DNA of 24,923 nucleotides from Streptococcus vestibularis ATCC 49124 (lineage in GTDB: Bacteria; Bacillota; Bacilli; Lactobacillales; Streptococcaceae). Within the stretch, counting starts at the first letter, position 1. Each line of letters starts with the position of its first letter. A model generated the notes under the pieces. The model ran no database searches and was not told the DNA's origin. It was given only the letters and a program-made list of their open reading frames with translations. A program made the position numbers and the translations under genes. Positions 1 through 8,849 of the stretch are shown in pieces. Location: assembly GCF_000188295.1 (NCBI RefSeq), contig NZ_GL831112.1, forward strand, positions 1,098,142 through 1,123,064, read 5' to 3'.

Positions 1-351
1 AGGTACTTTTCCTCTTTTTTTCTCAACAATAGTATACCCATTTTTCTTGTATTGTACTATCCAATTGTTAAGCAATCTTTGATTTGAGAGCCCATACCCA
101 TAGTCCAGACAAACACTTTGTTGAGCACAACCTTCAAGTAGCACTTTATCAAACATTTCTCGTTTGAATTTAGGAGAATGGTAACGAATCTTTCCCTTTT
201 TGACGATGTTTATTCCATAACGGTCAATTAATTTCACCATGTACTTTGGATCAGAAATGTTCACCCCAAATTGATTTGAAAGTCGTTTAAAGCTTTTTCC
301 TTGCTTTCTCAGTTCATATATTTGAACTTTATCTTCATAAGTCAATTTCAT
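1..351 (-). CDS. IS3-family transposase OrfA (helix-turn-helix protein), partial
   Basis: An open frame of 117 codons runs from ATG at 351 off the window edge without a stop, so it is incomplete at its C-terminal end. The protein begins MKLTYEDKVQIYELRKQGKS and has a helix-turn-helix over about residues 5-30. A second helical segment containing LSNQRLLNNWIVQYKKNGY is followed by a basic VEKKRGK stretch. This is the typical OrfA layout of the IS150/IS861-like branch of IS3, in which OrfA binds the ends and a ribosomal frameshift onto OrfB supplies the DDE catalytic domain. OrfB would lie beyond the window. The GGGGTG eight bases before the ATG is the likely ribosome site and is buried in a hairpin (360-400). 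Whether the copy is intact cannot be seen. Confidence 0.8.
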   Translation of the reverse strand, partial: MKLTYEDKVQIYELRKQGKSFKRLSNQFGVNISDPKYMVKLIDRYGINIVKKGKIRYHSPKFKREMFDKVLLEGCAQQSVCLDYGYGLSNQRLLNNWIVQYKKNGYTIVEKKRGKVP

Positions 352-359
352 AATAAAAA

Positions 360-400
360 CACCCCAAAAGTTAGATTTTTTCTGTCTAACTTTTAGGGTG
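360..400 (-). repeat. Terminal hairpin overlapping the transposase ribosome site
   Basis: Two 16-base arms (385-400 and 360-375) are complementary except for one position, which can form a G-U pair in one strand of RNA. The loop is 9 bases. The 3' arm contains the GGGGTG that serves as ribosome binding site for orfA, and it is followed directly by TTTTTATT and the ATG. A transcript entering from outside the element would fold this stem, hiding the start site or terminating at the T run. Confidence 0.75.
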
Positions 401-412
401 CAGTTCAAAATT

Positions 413-427
413 GGAAAGGCTTTTTTT
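413..427 (-). terminator. Half of the pepD terminator, interrupted by the IS
   Basis: On the minus strand, just after pepD, the sequence reads AAAAAAAGCCTTTCC and then the IS begins within about five bases. This looks like the A-rich left half of a typical bidirectional A(n)-stem-loop-stem-T(n) terminator, whose right half (GGAAAGGC plus T run on the minus strand) is missing. I infer that the IS inserted at or near the loop. The missing half should appear on the far side of the element. Confidence 0.4.
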
Positions 428-434
428 GATAACT

Positions 435-1832
435 TTAATCACTCATAGAAAAACGATTAGTCATCAAATTACTTGCATCATCTAAAACTTTTGCCAATAG
501 TTTATCTGTTTCTAACTGTATCTGGTCACTAATCTTTTGATTTTCAGTTTCAAAATCAATACTTTCATCATTTTCCAAAGCAGTATCTACACGATTAATC
601 ATGGCATGTCCAAGTGCCATAGTTGTTTCGACATAGTCATCCAAATCTGCTTCATGCTGTTGGAGATGCGGATCACAGATTGCAGCAATCAAACGGTTGC
701 TCCAGTAAAAATTACCTGTATCAACCTTATCTGTTGTTTGACGGAAATAAGCAGGTGTCGTTCCGACTTGAGTCCAGAATGGCACCATTGTACCAAATGG
801 CATTGATCCATAGGCTAACCACTGAATTCCTGTCGTTTCTGATGGTTTGTTAGGACGCATTTGCAAGAGAGCTGTTTGACTAGTACGGTTGATACCGATT
901 GGACGGAATTGGCGTTGACTCACCGTATCTCCTTGAGGTCCATAAGGATCGTAAGGTGTATCTTGGTAATGAAGACTCAAGACATATTTAACATCTTCAA
1001 CTGTAATTTTGCGGTAAGGTTTTTGGCACCATGGAATGAAGAATGATTTTGGATCATAGTCCTTTTCTGGGTTCAAAAATTTCTGCATAGCCCAAGCGCG
1101 TGGTGTATTATAATGACGATCCTTATCTCGTTGGCTACCAAAAGCATAGCGTGGATTAAAGTGTTCGTTAGAATAGGTTAAATCCAAATGATGCTTATTG
1201 ATAAAGTCCCGGATATCTGGTGAGGCAAGATAGTCGTCTGGATTTTCAAACTCATAATGATCGATACCAAGTTGGTTTGGGTTTGTAACATAGGCATCGT
1301 CTGGAACACGTCTGGCAATCCAATGATGACCACCAATTGTTTCTAACCACCAAATTTCCTCAGTATCTGCAAAAGCAATACCATTTGACTCATATGTGCC
1401 ATAAGTTTCAAGGAGTTCACCCAAGCGAAGGACGCCTTCACGCGCAGTTTTGATATAAGGCAAGACCAATGTTAACATATCCTCTTCTCCAAAACCATCT
1501 TTAACAAGAGGGTCTGCACCGAGTACGCGCGCATTGGTGGTGATTGTTTCTGTTGCACTCATGGCAACATTAGCTGAGTTAATACCAGCCTCTCCCCAGA
1601 TACCGTCTTTACCAAGTGCATCTGGTACAGAGGTATAACGTAAAGGATTATCTGGCAAATCAATTGAAAACTTGCTAAGCACAGACTGATAATGACGTGG
1701 TTGGTCTTCAGGAGTCACTACTAGGAACTCTTTGGGCGTAAAAACGCCTGATTGAGAATCTTCAGTACGTGCAATCATGGTAGAGCCATCATATGAGGCT
1801 TTCTTACCTACTAAAATCGTTGTACAAGCCAT
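435..1832 (-). CDS. pepD: Dipeptidase PepD, peptidase family C69
   Basis: This cytoplasmic dipeptidase releases amino acids from a broad range of dipeptides, the last step of peptide use in lactic acid bacteria. The 465-residue protein starts [20 protein letters not shown]. The near-terminal Cys3 followed by TT is the expected nucleophile of the Ntn-type C69 family, and the conserved [12 protein letters not shown] stretch follows. The length is normal and no signal peptide is present. An AAAGGAAG ribosome site lies seven bases before the ATG. The gene begins 17 bp after the whiA stop, so it is the last gene of the DUF1003-rapZ-yvcK-whiA transcript. An IS element lies directly downstream and seems to have broken its terminator. 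Confidence 0.92.
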   Translation of the reverse strand: MACTTILVGKKASYDGSTMIARTEDSQSGVFTPKEFLVVTPEDQPRHYQSVLSKFSIDLPDNPLRYTSVPDALGKDGIWGEAGINSANVAMSATETITTNARVLGADPLVKDGFGEEDMLTLVLPYIKTAREGVLRLGELLETYGTYESNGIAFADTEEIWWLETIGGHHWIARRVPDDAYVTNPNQLGIDHYEFENPDDYLASPDIRDFINKHHLDLTYSNEHFNPRYAFGSQRDKDRHYNTPRAWAMQKFLNPEKDYDPKSFFIPWCQKPYRKITVEDVKYVLSLHYQDTPYDPYGPQGDTVSQRQFRPIGINRTSQTALLQMRPNKPSETTGIQWLAYGSMPFGTMVPFWTQVGTTPAYFRQTTDKVDTGNFYWSNRLIAAICDPHLQQHEADLDDYVETTMALGHAMINRVDTALENDESIDFETENQKISDQIQLETDKLLAKVLDDASNLMTNRFSMSD

Positions 1833-1849
1833 AAAAGCTTCCTTTCTAC

Positions 1850-2761
1850 TTACAAATCGTCTGCTATCTTATTTATTTTTCTGAGACGATGGTTGACACC
1901 ACTCTTGGTTAGAGGAGGTTCTATACTATCTGCGATTTGCTGGATAGAGTAATCTGGATTAGCAATACGGAGTTGGGCAATTTGACGCAGTTCAACTGGT
2001 AAAACCTCCAAGCCAACCGTATCCATAATCTTGATAATGTTATTTATTGTTTTCATGCTAGCGCTAATTGTCCTAGCAATATTAGCTGTCTCAGCATTAT
2101 TAGCACGATTGAGGTCATTTCTGGTCTCCCTCATAATTTTGACCTCTTCAAAAATCTCCTTAGAAGTCATGGCACCAATAACGATGAGAAAATCCATAAT
2201 ATCCTCAGCTTTTTGAAGATAGGTTACAAAACCATTTTTATGGCTTAAAACCTTGGCATCAAGCATAAATTTTTTCATGAGAGAGGCTAGATCTTCTGCA
2301 TGGTCCTGATAGACAGAGAAGATTTCCAATTGATAACGGCCTTTTTCAGGATCGCGTATCGTTCCAGTTGCCAAAAAAGCCCCCCGTAAATAGGACCTTC
2401 CAGCCTCGTCATCTTCCATTATTGACGTTTCAATGCCTGTTTCAAAGCCAAAGAAAGAATCTGCTAATTGTAAATCAGACAAAATGTCATTGACATTCTC
2501 AGCAACAAAGACAGTGTAAACACGATTTTTCTTGAGATTAGTCTTGTTATAATGTCTCAATTCAGGATTGCAATGGTAGCGATTTTCTATCAACTGGTAG
2601 ATATGACGAGCAATTTTTGCATTCTCTGTCGAAATAGAGAGAGTCAGTCCTTGATTCGTTAAACCAACGGAACCAGACATCTTAATCAATGCTGACAATT
2701 CCGCTATATCTTTACTCGAGGCTGCAATTATCTCTTCTTTAACCTTAATCGTGAAACTCAT
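1850..2761 (-). CDS. whiA: WhiA, LAGLIDADG-like/HTH DNA-binding protein
   Basis: WhiA is a conserved Gram-positive protein with an N-terminal degenerate LAGLIDADG homing-endonuclease fold and a C-terminal helix-turn-helix. In actinobacteria it is a sporulation regulator; in Firmicutes it affects cell division and metabolism. The 303-residue length is typical. The N-terminus ([16 protein letters not shown]) and the [22 protein letters not shown] core are recognisable. The C-terminal region near residues 250-300, including [18 protein letters not shown] and VNHRLRKI, forms the HTH. Its ATG overlaps the end of yvcK by four bases, which suggests translational coupling. The endonuclease catalytic residues are generally lost in this family, so DNA binding rather than cutting is expected. 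Confidence 0.93.
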   Translation of the reverse strand: MSFTIKVKEEIIAASSKDIAELSALIKMSGSVGLTNQGLTLSISTENAKIARHIYQLIENRYHCNPELRHYNKTNLKKNRVYTVFVAENVNDILSDLQLADSFFGFETGIETSIMEDDEAGRSYLRGAFLATGTIRDPEKGRYQLEIFSVYQDHAEDLASLMKKFMLDAKVLSHKNGFVTYLQKAEDIMDFLIVIGAMTSKEIFEEVKIMRETRNDLNRANNAETANIARTISASMKTINNIIKIMDTVGLEVLPVELRQIAQLRIANPDYSIQQIADSIEPPLTKSGVNHRLRKINKIADDL

Positions 2762-3732
2762 GACTTCTTCCTCACTAGATGCATAAGCTCTTCCACTACC
2801 AAATCGCCATGATGGAAGGCGCCTCCGTTCTCAAGTCGCAGAAAATTAGAAGAAACAATTGTTTTTGCTTCACGACGTAAGCCCTCAAAATCATGCTCAA
2901 CCTGAACAAGGTATTCATCAAATTTATTACTAGCCATGTATTCCTGAGGAACCTTTTTGATGTTAACCAAAACATTATCAATAACATCAGAGCCAAGATG
3001 ACGATTGAGAACGGCCACATGGTCAGCATCTGAAAATTGCTCCGTTTCTCCATACTGAGTCATAATATTACAAATGTAAGTGACATCAGCCTTGGTCTCT
3101 AAAAGTGCTTGACGAATCTCTGGTATAACCAGATTTGGCAAAATCGATGTATAAAGAGAGCCAGGGCCTAGTACAATCATATCACTATTCATAATGGCAT
3201 CAACAACCTTACGACTTGCCTTCGGCACCTCTTCATTGTAGGTGTTGGTCACATAGACACGCTCAATCATGCCGTCGTATTGAGAAATGCTACTCTCGCC
3301 TGCCACCTCATGTCCATCTTGAAAAACGGCATGAAGGGTTAGAGCAGTCTCGCTGGCAGGATAAATCTTACCTGTAACATGGAAAAACTTCGTTAAAAGC
3401 TGCATAGCATTATAGGTAGAACCTTGCATTTCTGAGATTCCAGCGATAATCAGGTTTCCAAGTGGGTGACCAGCTAAAGCTCCATCAGTTTGATCAAAAC
3501 GATATTGGAAAACGCGTTCATAAAGTTTAGGCATATCACTCATAGCAACCAAAACATTACGCAAATCCCCTGGAGGAGTTAGTTTCATAATATCACGCAG
3601 ATCTCCTGAAGAACCGCCATCATCAGCCACAGTTACAACAGCGGTGATATCAACATCTTTATGACGCAAACTACGAAGAATAACTGGAATACCAGTTCCC
3701 CCACCTATTACTGTAATTCTTGGTTTTTTCAT
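2758..3732 (-). CDS. yvcK: YvcK/CofD-like UDP-sugar-binding protein (gluconeogenesis factor)
   Basis: The YvcK family has a Rossmann-like CofD fold, binds UDP-sugars such as UDP-GlcNAc, and is needed for growth on gluconeogenic carbon and for normal cell shape in Bacillus. The 324-residue protein shows the N-terminal nucleotide-binding loop GGGTG at residues 10-14, the [12 protein letters not shown] motif near residues 35-46 and the PGDLRN motif just after it. The [13 protein letters not shown] motif in the middle is also conserved. It overlaps both neighbours by four bases (rapZ upstream, whiA downstream), the usual arrangement of the rapZ-yvcK-whiA cluster. It is cytoplasmic, with no signal peptide or membrane segment. 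Confidence 0.93.
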   Translation of the reverse strand: MKKPRITVIGGGTGIPVILRSLRHKDVDITAVVTVADDGGSSGDLRDIMKLTPPGDLRNVLVAMSDMPKLYERVFQYRFDQTDGALAGHPLGNLIIAGISEMQGSTYNAMQLLTKFFHVTGKIYPASETALTLHAVFQDGHEVAGESSISQYDGMIERVYVTNTYNEEVPKASRKVVDAIMNSDMIVLGPGSLYTSILPNLVIPEIRQALLETKADVTYICNIMTQYGETEQFSDADHVAVLNRHLGSDVIDNVLVNIKKVPQEYMASNKFDEYLVQVEHDFEGLRREAKTIVSSNFLRLENGGAFHHGDLVVEELMHLVRKKS

Positions 3733-4619
3733 GAACGATTCACCGTCTCCTTACGTCTATCCTTATCACGATGTGTTTCATTTACCGTCCAATCATTTTT
3801 CAAATCTTGAGCTAGACGATGCGCAAAAGCTACACTACGGTGTTGACCACCTGTACATCCAACAGCAATGGTAAGAACAGATTTACCTTCTTTTTGATAG
3901 CCTGGAAGAATTGGTTTAATGAGGTGACTTAAATTCTTGTAAAAATCCTCTGATTCCTTATGAGTCATAACAAAATCATAAACTTCTCTGTCCAAGCCAG
4001 TGAGGTTACGAAGAGTAGGATCATAATATGGATTTGGCAAGAAACGGACATCAAATACCAAATCTGCATCCAATGGCAATCCATATTTAAATCCAAAACT
4101 CAAAACTTCAATACGGAAAGAAGATTGGTCTTGCTCAGATGAAAATTGTTCAGAAATTGCCTTACGAAGCTGACGTGGAGTTAGTTCAGTTGTATCCACC
4201 ACGTTTTGACTCAAACTCTTAAGTGGTGACAAAAGTTCACGCTCTAGCTTAATTCCATCCAAAACACGTCCATCTGCCGCTAGTGGATGACTACGACGTG
4301 TCTCTTTATAACGTGAAACTAATTCACCATCCGTAGCATCTAAGAAAAGAATTTTGAAATTGAGTTCCTCATTGCTTTCCAACTGATCTAGAATATCGTT
4401 AATTTCGTCAAAGAAAACACGACTACGCATGTCGACAACAAGAGCAATCTTATCTGTCTCTTCACTGTGTTTCAACAGCTCAATAACCTTTGGCACCAGT
4501 GAAGGTGGAATATTATCAATGGTAAAATAACCAATGTCCTCAAATGATTGAATTGCTACAGTCTTACCTGCACCACTCATCCCTGTAACAACAACTAAAT
4601 TAATTATCTTTGTCTTCAT
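3729..4619 (-). CDS. rapZ: RapZ/YvcJ nucleotide-binding protein
   Basis: This is a P-loop protein of the RapZ family. Enteric RapZ delivers the small RNA GlmZ to RNase E to control glucosamine-6-phosphate synthesis; Bacillus YvcJ binds and hydrolyses GTP and affects competence. A regulatory RNA partner in streptococci cannot be read from this sequence. The 296-residue protein has Walker A GMSGAGKT at residues 13-20, the DNIPPSL motif soon after, and the C-terminal [19 protein letters not shown] signature. An AAAGGGAG ribosome site precedes the ATG. The start lies inside the end of the DUF1003 gene (20 bp overlap) and the stop overlaps yvcK by four bases, so translation of the block is probably coupled. 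Confidence 0.93.
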   Translation of the reverse strand: MKTKIINLVVVTGMSGAGKTVAIQSFEDIGYFTIDNIPPSLVPKVIELLKHSEETDKIALVVDMRSRVFFDEINDILDQLESNEELNFKILFLDATDGELVSRYKETRRSHPLAADGRVLDGIKLERELLSPLKSLSQNVVDTTELTPRQLRKAISEQFSSEQDQSSFRIEVLSFGFKYGLPLDADLVFDVRFLPNPYYDPTLRNLTGLDREVYDFVMTHKESEDFYKNLSHLIKPILPGYQKEGKSVLTIAVGCTGGQHRSVAFAHRLAQDLKNDWTVNETHRDKDRRKETVNRS

Positions 4620-5370
4620 GAGTCTCCCTTTCTAGTCTCATTTCTTTCAAAACACGAATATCATCTGATATCTTCTCAACTTGTTGACTAACTGCCATTA
4701 GCATTTCTGTCTGCAATTTTTGAATAGTAAGCAAATCTGATTGGTCTTGTTGCACCAAGTGATCAATCTTTTCATGTAAAAGTCGGATTTCTTCCTTTGA
4801 TTGTTTATTGACATGATAGTCATTTCGTGCTTGCAATCGATCATAATCCGATGCTCGATTCTGACTCATCATAATCAGAGGTGCCTGAACTGCAGCCAGT
4901 GTAGATAAGGCGAGATTCAACAGAATAAATGGGTACTTGTCAAAGGCAATACCAAAGGGTTGGACGACATTCAGCCCCATCCAAATCCCCATAAAAGCAA
5001 TGAATGACAAGATAAAAGTCCAAGATCCACCAAATCTGGCCACTTCATCAGCCACCTTTTGGCCAAAAGTAATTCGACTATCCAATTGTTCCTGGACATC
5101 CTGGTCTTCGTATAGCAAACTCTTGGTCACATCATGAACTGTTTCACGCACATGCTCATTTTTCTCATTAGCATTGGAGATAACCTCATCGAGAAAAACT
5201 AACCTATAGTCCAAAAGACTGATATTACTTATAAAATCATGTCCTTTTAAATCAGGGTAGTCTTTTCTTAGAAGGACCTGTAAACGACTATTCAGTCGTT
5301 CGAAATAAGAACCATCTGTCTCGTCGAACCACTCTTTAGAGATATAATCTTGAACTCTTTTTACCTGCAT
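4600..5370 (-). CDS. DUF1003 family membrane protein
   Basis: This 256-residue protein matches the DUF1003 pattern: a [20 protein letters not shown] stretch (about residues 115-134) forming a first membrane helix, then [20 protein letters not shown] (about 146-165) forming a second, followed by [12 protein letters not shown]. After the membrane hairpin comes a charged region, about residues 170-245, predicted to be coiled coil. The first 110 residues are soluble and also charged. The biochemical function is not known. It is the promoter-proximal gene of the rapZ operon and overlaps rapZ by 20 bp. An AGAAAGAAGG ribosome site precedes the ATG. The position suggests a link with envelope physiology, but that is inference. 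Confidence 0.85.
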   Translation of the reverse strand: MQVKRVQDYISKEWFDETDGSYFERLNSRLQVLLRKDYPDLKGHDFISNISLLDYRLVFLDEVISNANEKNEHVRETVHDVTKSLLYEDQDVQEQLDSRITFGQKVADEVARFGGSWTFILSFIAFMGIWMGLNVVQPFGIAFDKYPFILLNLALSTLAAVQAPLIMMSQNRASDYDRLQARNDYHVNKQSKEEIRLLHEKIDHLVQQDQSDLLTIQKLQTEMLMAVSQQVEKISDDIRVLKEMRLERETHEDKDN

Positions 5371-5394
5371 AGTTTCGCCTTCTTTCTAGGCTTT

Positions 5395-5425
5395 ATTATA
5401 CCACATTGAAGACTCAAACGTTCAA
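5395..5425 (-). promoter_or_regulatory. Promoter of the DUF1003-rapZ-yvcK-whiA-pepD operon
   Basis: A perfect TATAAT (5400 to 5395) is preceded by TGG, giving an extended -10 (TGnTATAAT). A TTGAAC hexamer lies 19 bases upstream, a slightly long spacer, so the extended -10 probably does most of the work. The start codon is 25 bases downstream, leaving a short leader with the ribosome site. Confidence 0.65.
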
Positions 5426-5443
5426 TCTATAAAGTAAAAGAAT

Positions 5444-5459
5444 CCAAGACTAATCTCGG
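5444..5459 (-). terminator. Weak terminator behind the CAP-domain pseudogene
   Basis: On the minus strand CCGAGA and TCTTGG can pair (six pairs, one G-U) around a TTAG loop, followed by ATTCTTTTACTTT. The T run is interrupted, so termination may be weak. It lies between the pseudogene's last stop and the rapZ operon promoter. Confidence 0.4.
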
Positions 5460-5494
5460 GCTCCTCCTATATTGGGACAATATTTAAAATCTTC

Positions 5495-6858
5495 TTATTG
5501 GTAGTTTAAGGTCCAGTAGTAAGTAGCATCACCAGCGACAACGCAAGCAACTGCTGCTTGGGTAACATCTGGACTCATGAGACGCTCACAAATACCACTG
5601 AACCATCAGATTCACGACGATAACAATACCATCACTGTTATATCTGTGTGAAATATCTTTGGCATGTAGAAGAGTTGTGCTATTGTAAAGATCATCAGAC
5701 CATGTAAGCTCTGGCAAACCTGCTGCTTTACGTTATGCATTGATTTCGTTAAATACAGCCATCGCTGAATCAAGCTCAACATAGTCAGAATTTTCAGTTG
5801 GTTCTACATGATAAATAAATTTAACATATCTAAATTAAACATCACTATATTTTTTTGTCGTCAACATAGCTCTTGAGATTAGTTATAATAAATAGTCACG
5901 TGCCCAAGCAATGCCCTTAAAAGCGTTGAAGTTGTCAATATCTTCATTTCCCAAGTTACATTACAACCTCAGCCAGCATTGTCTATGAATTTTGGAGCAA
6001 AATTATTAATGACATAGCCTCTGAATTCATCAACATTTTGGAATGGAAGATCTTCACCAGCTTCACCTATTCCAACTACATTTTCAAAATATAATTTAAT
6101 GCTTGATGCATTGTTATCATACATGTACTCGTCATTCTCTACAGAATTATGGAATTCTGGATTAAGCTCTGGATTATCACTTGCAGTGCTATTGTCATCG
6201 ACAAATCTTGGATCTGAATACATAGGATAATCTGTCGGTGGCAATGTTAGTTTTGGTCACTTATCATAGTCAATATTGGTCTCAGGTGCATATGCTGGTA
6301 TTTCAAGTTCAGGGACTTCGTAACTTGTTTCTGAACTTGAATCGGCTGTTGAAGCTGTTTCTGAGGTTATTGGAGCTTCAGAATCTATGCTTTAATATTT
6401 AAAAGTACCCTCTTACCATTTGAATAATAGTAATAATCGACATCATCTTTCAAATAATAGTGAATATCATTTTCATAACGGTAGTGAGGAGCGTTTCTCA
6501 AAATCTCATAACCAATCATTAGTGTATTGTTAGAACCACCATTATTGTTATTATAGTCGCCACCACAAACCCAACAACCGTTATAGTTCACATAGTAGCT
6601 ACCATCACTTAAGATGTAGTACAAATAACCGTTGCTAAATCGGTAAGCACCTGATTCGTTATAATTGTTATAACCATAATCATATCCTTAGTTATATTCA
6701 GAATAATAGTTGTTATACCATGAGTTATAAGTATATCCATTACCATAATAAGTATCAGCTTCAGCATGGTCGTCTTTACCGACCACCATTGGTGCTAGTA
6801 TGGCTGCTCCTAATACAACACACGAAATTAAACGTAAACTTTTTCTTATTGTTTTCAT
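5495..6858 (-). pseudogene. Decayed gene for a secreted CAP (SCP/PR1)-domain protein
   Basis: The remains of one secreted protein can be followed through all three minus-strand frames. It starts at ATG 6858 (or an in-frame ATG at 6864) with a signal peptide (MKTIRKSLRLISCVVLGAAI). A Tyr/Asn/Gly-rich segment follows, stopped by TAA at 6690-6688. The same frame resumes to 6385, then shifts into a Ser/Thr/Glu-rich linker broken by TGA at 6259. It continues to a TGA at 5971-5969, then moves into further frames. A CAP domain is recognisable at about 5783-5500: AVFNEINA, TAA at 5735-5733, RKAAGLPELTWSDDL, HAKDISHRYNSDG, and finally ATYYWTLNYQ and a TAA at 5497-5495. At least five in-frame stops and several frameshifts make it non-functional. 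CAP proteins of this kind are cell-surface or secreted; the intact role is unknown. Confidence 0.85.
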
Positions 6859-6921
6859 CCCCATTTAAAAAACAAACACACCTCTTTTAAAGCGACCTCT
6901 TACACTGCGTTTTACAACTTA

Positions 6922-6950
6922 ATTGTGAGAAAGAAAGTTTCTATTGTCAA
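6922..6950 (-). promoter_or_regulatory. Possible promoter of the CAP-domain pseudogene
   Basis: A perfect TTGACA (6950 to 6945) is followed after 17 bases by CACAAT (6927 to 6922), matching four of six -10 positions. The ATG at 6858 lies about 65 bases further on, with AAAGAGGTG in between as a distant ribosome-like site. The promoter could still be active although the gene is dead. Confidence 0.45.
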
Positions 6951-7045
6951 ACTATTTCAATAATATAACTTTCTAATATATGACCAATATAATGTCAAAA
7001 ATATTTTTACTTCCGATACCACTTAATCAATTTTTGGACAAGAAA

Positions 7046-7072
7046 AAAGTCCATTATTTTCATAAGGACTTT
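7046..7072 (-). terminator. Terminator of the que operon
   Basis: On the minus strand AAAGTCC and GGACTTT form a seven-pair stem. Inside it TTAT and ATAA extend the pairing around a GAAA loop with one bulged T. The stem runs into TTTC. It begins 11 bases after the queF stop codon. Confidence 0.75.
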
Positions 7073-7082
7073 TAGAAAGATA

Positions 7083-7574
7083 TTAACGATTATCAATATT
7101 TTCCGGGTAAAGATCGTGATTAAAGAGACGTTGCTCTGCCATCTTTTCATACTTAGTTTCTGGACGACCGTAATTATAATAAGGGTCAATCGAAATACCA
7201 CCACGAGGGGTAAATTTACCCCAAACTTCTAGGTAACGAGGATTCAAAAGCTCTACCAAATCTTTACCAATGGTATTAATACAGTTTTCGTGGAAATCAC
7301 CGTGATTACGGTAACTAAAGAGGTAAAGCTTTAGAGATTTAGACTCAACGCAGAGCTGATCTGGAATATAAGAAATATAGATGCTTGCAAAATCAGGTTG
7401 CCCAGTAATAGGACAAAGTGACGTAAATTCTGGACAGTTGAATTTGATAAAGTAATCATTATCAGTGTGACGATTATCAAAAGACTCCAAGACTTGTGGA
7501 GAGTATTCAAAAATATAAGGTGTCTCCTTATTACCAAGGAGAGTGAGGTTCTTCATTTCTTCTTGTTGTGACAT
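7083..7574 (-). CDS. queF: NADPH-dependent 7-cyano-7-deazaguanine reductase QueF
   Basis: QueF reduces the nitrile of preQ0 to the amine preQ1 with two NADPH, the step just before insertion into tRNA by Tgt. The 163-residue protein is the short (type I) form. Cys54 in [10 protein letters not shown] is the thioimide-forming nucleophile and Asp61 the proton donor. The family signature ESKSLK is at residues 77-82, and His95-Glu96 in GDFHENCI match the substrate-binding pair. I chose the ATG at 7574 because an AAAGGAAG ribosome site lies just upstream and the family starts there; the open frame extends 15 codons further without homology. It is the last gene of the operon, separated from queE by 122 bases. 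Confidence 0.95.
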   Translation of the reverse strand: MSQQEEMKNLTLLGNKETPYIFEYSPQVLESFDNRHTDNDYFIKFNCPEFTSLCPITGQPDFASIYISYIPDQLCVESKSLKLYLFSYRNHGDFHENCINTIGKDLVELLNPRYLEVWGKFTPRGGISIDPYYNYGRPETKYEKMAEQRLFNHDLYPENIDNR

Positions 7575-7696
7575 TTTTCTTCCTTTATTGTTAATTTTTC
7601 TAGACCTTAATATGGTCAATTTTTAATCTAAATTTCTAATGTTAATCATTAAAAAAGTCAAAATACTATCAATTCTAAGCTTATAGAATGTGAAGA
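7575..7696 (-). other. queE-queF intergenic spacer
   Basis: These 122 AT-rich bases are unusual in an otherwise overlapping operon. They hold a short stem (TTCTA/TAGAA, near 7670-7685) just after queE and a TTGACC about 45 bases before queF. No good -10 is spaced from it, so a separate queF promoter is possible but not shown. I see no second riboswitch here. Confidence 0.4.
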
Positions 7697-8413
7697 TTAT
7701 ACTCCGCGCTCATTATCATAGAGTAGGGTATGAAGCTGAGGGAGAACACGTACATTGCCCCATGAGTCATCGGCAGCTACTGTCTCCCACAGTTCTTTAA
7801 GGCGATTTAATTGATGTTGGACAATATTACCCTCTGCTTTCGGTTCAGGATTACCAGCTGAGAGAAACATAACATCTGGTTGATAACGCTCCTGAATCAT
7901 TTTAGCAAAGGCTAAATCTGCATCATCGAAAACAGGAACCTTGAAGGTAACTTTATCAGGATCCAGCTGGGAAACAATAAAGTCAAGGGTTTCCATATTG
8001 ACTTCCATCTTGGATGATGGCGGTTTAGGACTTAAGGTTACTTGGTCAATATCCTTTAGCCACTCCTGCCAGCGAGAACCCTGTGTTTCAACGGCCAGGG
8101 TTACGCCTCTTGCCTTGAGTTTTGAAACGAGTTGAGCCATATTAGCCGCTAGCAGAGCTGGGTTTCCTCCAGATAGAGTAACATAGTCGTAAGTTCCTAG
8201 CGCATCTAAAGCTTCAATAACCTCATCAGCTGTCATTCGTGTTGGTTTTTCTGAACCATCCCAGGTGAAGGCAGAATCACACCAATCACAGTGATAATCA
8301 CATCCTGCAGTTCTTACAAACATGGTCTTTTGCCCAATAGCTCGACCTTCACCTTGAAAGGTCGGCCCAAAAATTTCAAGGACTGGTAGTTTAAGTACTC
8401 GTTCTCTAGTCAT
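7697..8413 (-). CDS. queE: 7-carboxy-7-deazaguanine synthase QueE (radical SAM)
   Basis: QueE converts 6-carboxytetrahydropterin to 7-carboxy-7-deazaguanine, the ring-contraction step on the way to preQ0. The 238-residue protein begins with the family motif EIFGPTFQGEGRAIGQ. It has the radical-SAM cluster ligands Cys38, Cys42 and Cys45 in GCDYHCDWCDSAF (CX3CX2C). The following TLSGGNPALL motif corresponds to the SAM-binding GGEP-type loop. Its start overlaps the end of queD by eight bases. The length is normal and nothing suggests damage. It is cytoplasmic and needs a 4Fe-4S cluster and magnesium according to family knowledge. Confidence 0.94.
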   Translation of the reverse strand: MTRERVLKLPVLEIFGPTFQGEGRAIGQKTMFVRTAGCDYHCDWCDSAFTWDGSEKPTRMTADEVIEALDALGTYDYVTLSGGNPALLAANMAQLVSKLKARGVTLAVETQGSRWQEWLKDIDQVTLSPKPPSSKMEVNMETLDFIVSQLDPDKVTFKVPVFDDADLAFAKMIQERYQPDVMFLSAGNPEPKAEGNIVQHQLNRLKELWETVAADDSWGNVRVLPQLHTLLYDNERGV

Positions 8414-8849
8414 CTAACCACTCCCGTCTAAACTCCGCAAAAGCTGTCGGTGTCTCATATAGCCGTACATACTCCAAACGAAGCCCACGCTCCTCCGGAA
8501 GATATTCACTAGCCGTCTGAAAAATCCAGAAAACCATATTTTCTGCAGTCGTGTTCATATAAGGCAAAGTCTCATTGAGATAACGGTGATCCAGATGAGG
8601 TTCCAAATGATCCTTGTAAATGCTCTTAAGGTCACCAAAATCATAGGTCATGCCACGCTCATCCAAGTAACCACTCACTGCTATTTGAAGATGGTAGGTA
8701 TGACCATGAAGCGATTTGCATTTGCCTTCATAATGAAAGAGATGGTGGGCAGCATCAAAAGTAAACTCTTTAGAAACCATTGTACGGTGAGAATTGTAAA
8801 CCAAAGACTCACCTGTTTCTTTTTTGATTTCTTTCGGTGCAAAGAACAT
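8406..8849 (-). CDS. queD: 6-carboxytetrahydropterin synthase QueD
   Basis: QueD turns 7,8-dihydroneopterin triphosphate (from GTP by FolE, not encoded here) into 6-carboxy-5,6,7,8-tetrahydropterin. The 147-residue protein shows the zinc ligands His35 (FDAAHH), His48 and His50 (LHGH), with the catalytic Cys44 in EGKCKS. A DHRYLNE motif near residues 87-93 and the C-terminal ETPTAFAEF motif are conserved. The ATG overlaps the queC stop by one base (TAATG), favouring coupled translation. A later ATG at 8780 would also keep the catalytic core, so the first 23 residues are less certain. Confidence 0.93.
   Translation of the reverse strand: MFFAPKEIKKETGESLVYNSHRTMVSKEFTFDAAHHLFHYEGKCKSLHGHTYHLQIAVSGYLDERGMTYDFGDLKSIYKDHLEPHLDHRYLNETLPYMNTTAENMVFWIFQTASEYLPEERGLRLEYVRLYETPTAFAEFRREWLDD

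Larger units (their letters stand above)
1..407 (-). mobile_element. IS3-family insertion sequence, 5' part only
   Basis: The segment holds the 5' end of a transposase gene (orfA) preceded by a terminal repeat-like end. Read on the minus strand, the outer end begins TGAACTGCACCC and continues into a long hairpin, which fits the TG...CA ends of IS3-family elements. The end is placed at about 407 by this TG; the direct target repeat cannot be checked because the other end lies outside the window. The element sits about 30 bp downstream of the pepD stop codon and in the same orientation, so transcription from the pepD operon would run into it. The exact ISfinder name cannot be decided from the sequence alone. 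Confidence 0.8.

Noticed and set aside
7575..7696. A second riboswitch before queF
   Set aside because: The spacer has only short AT-rich stems and no loop or tail like the aptamer at 9576-9610.
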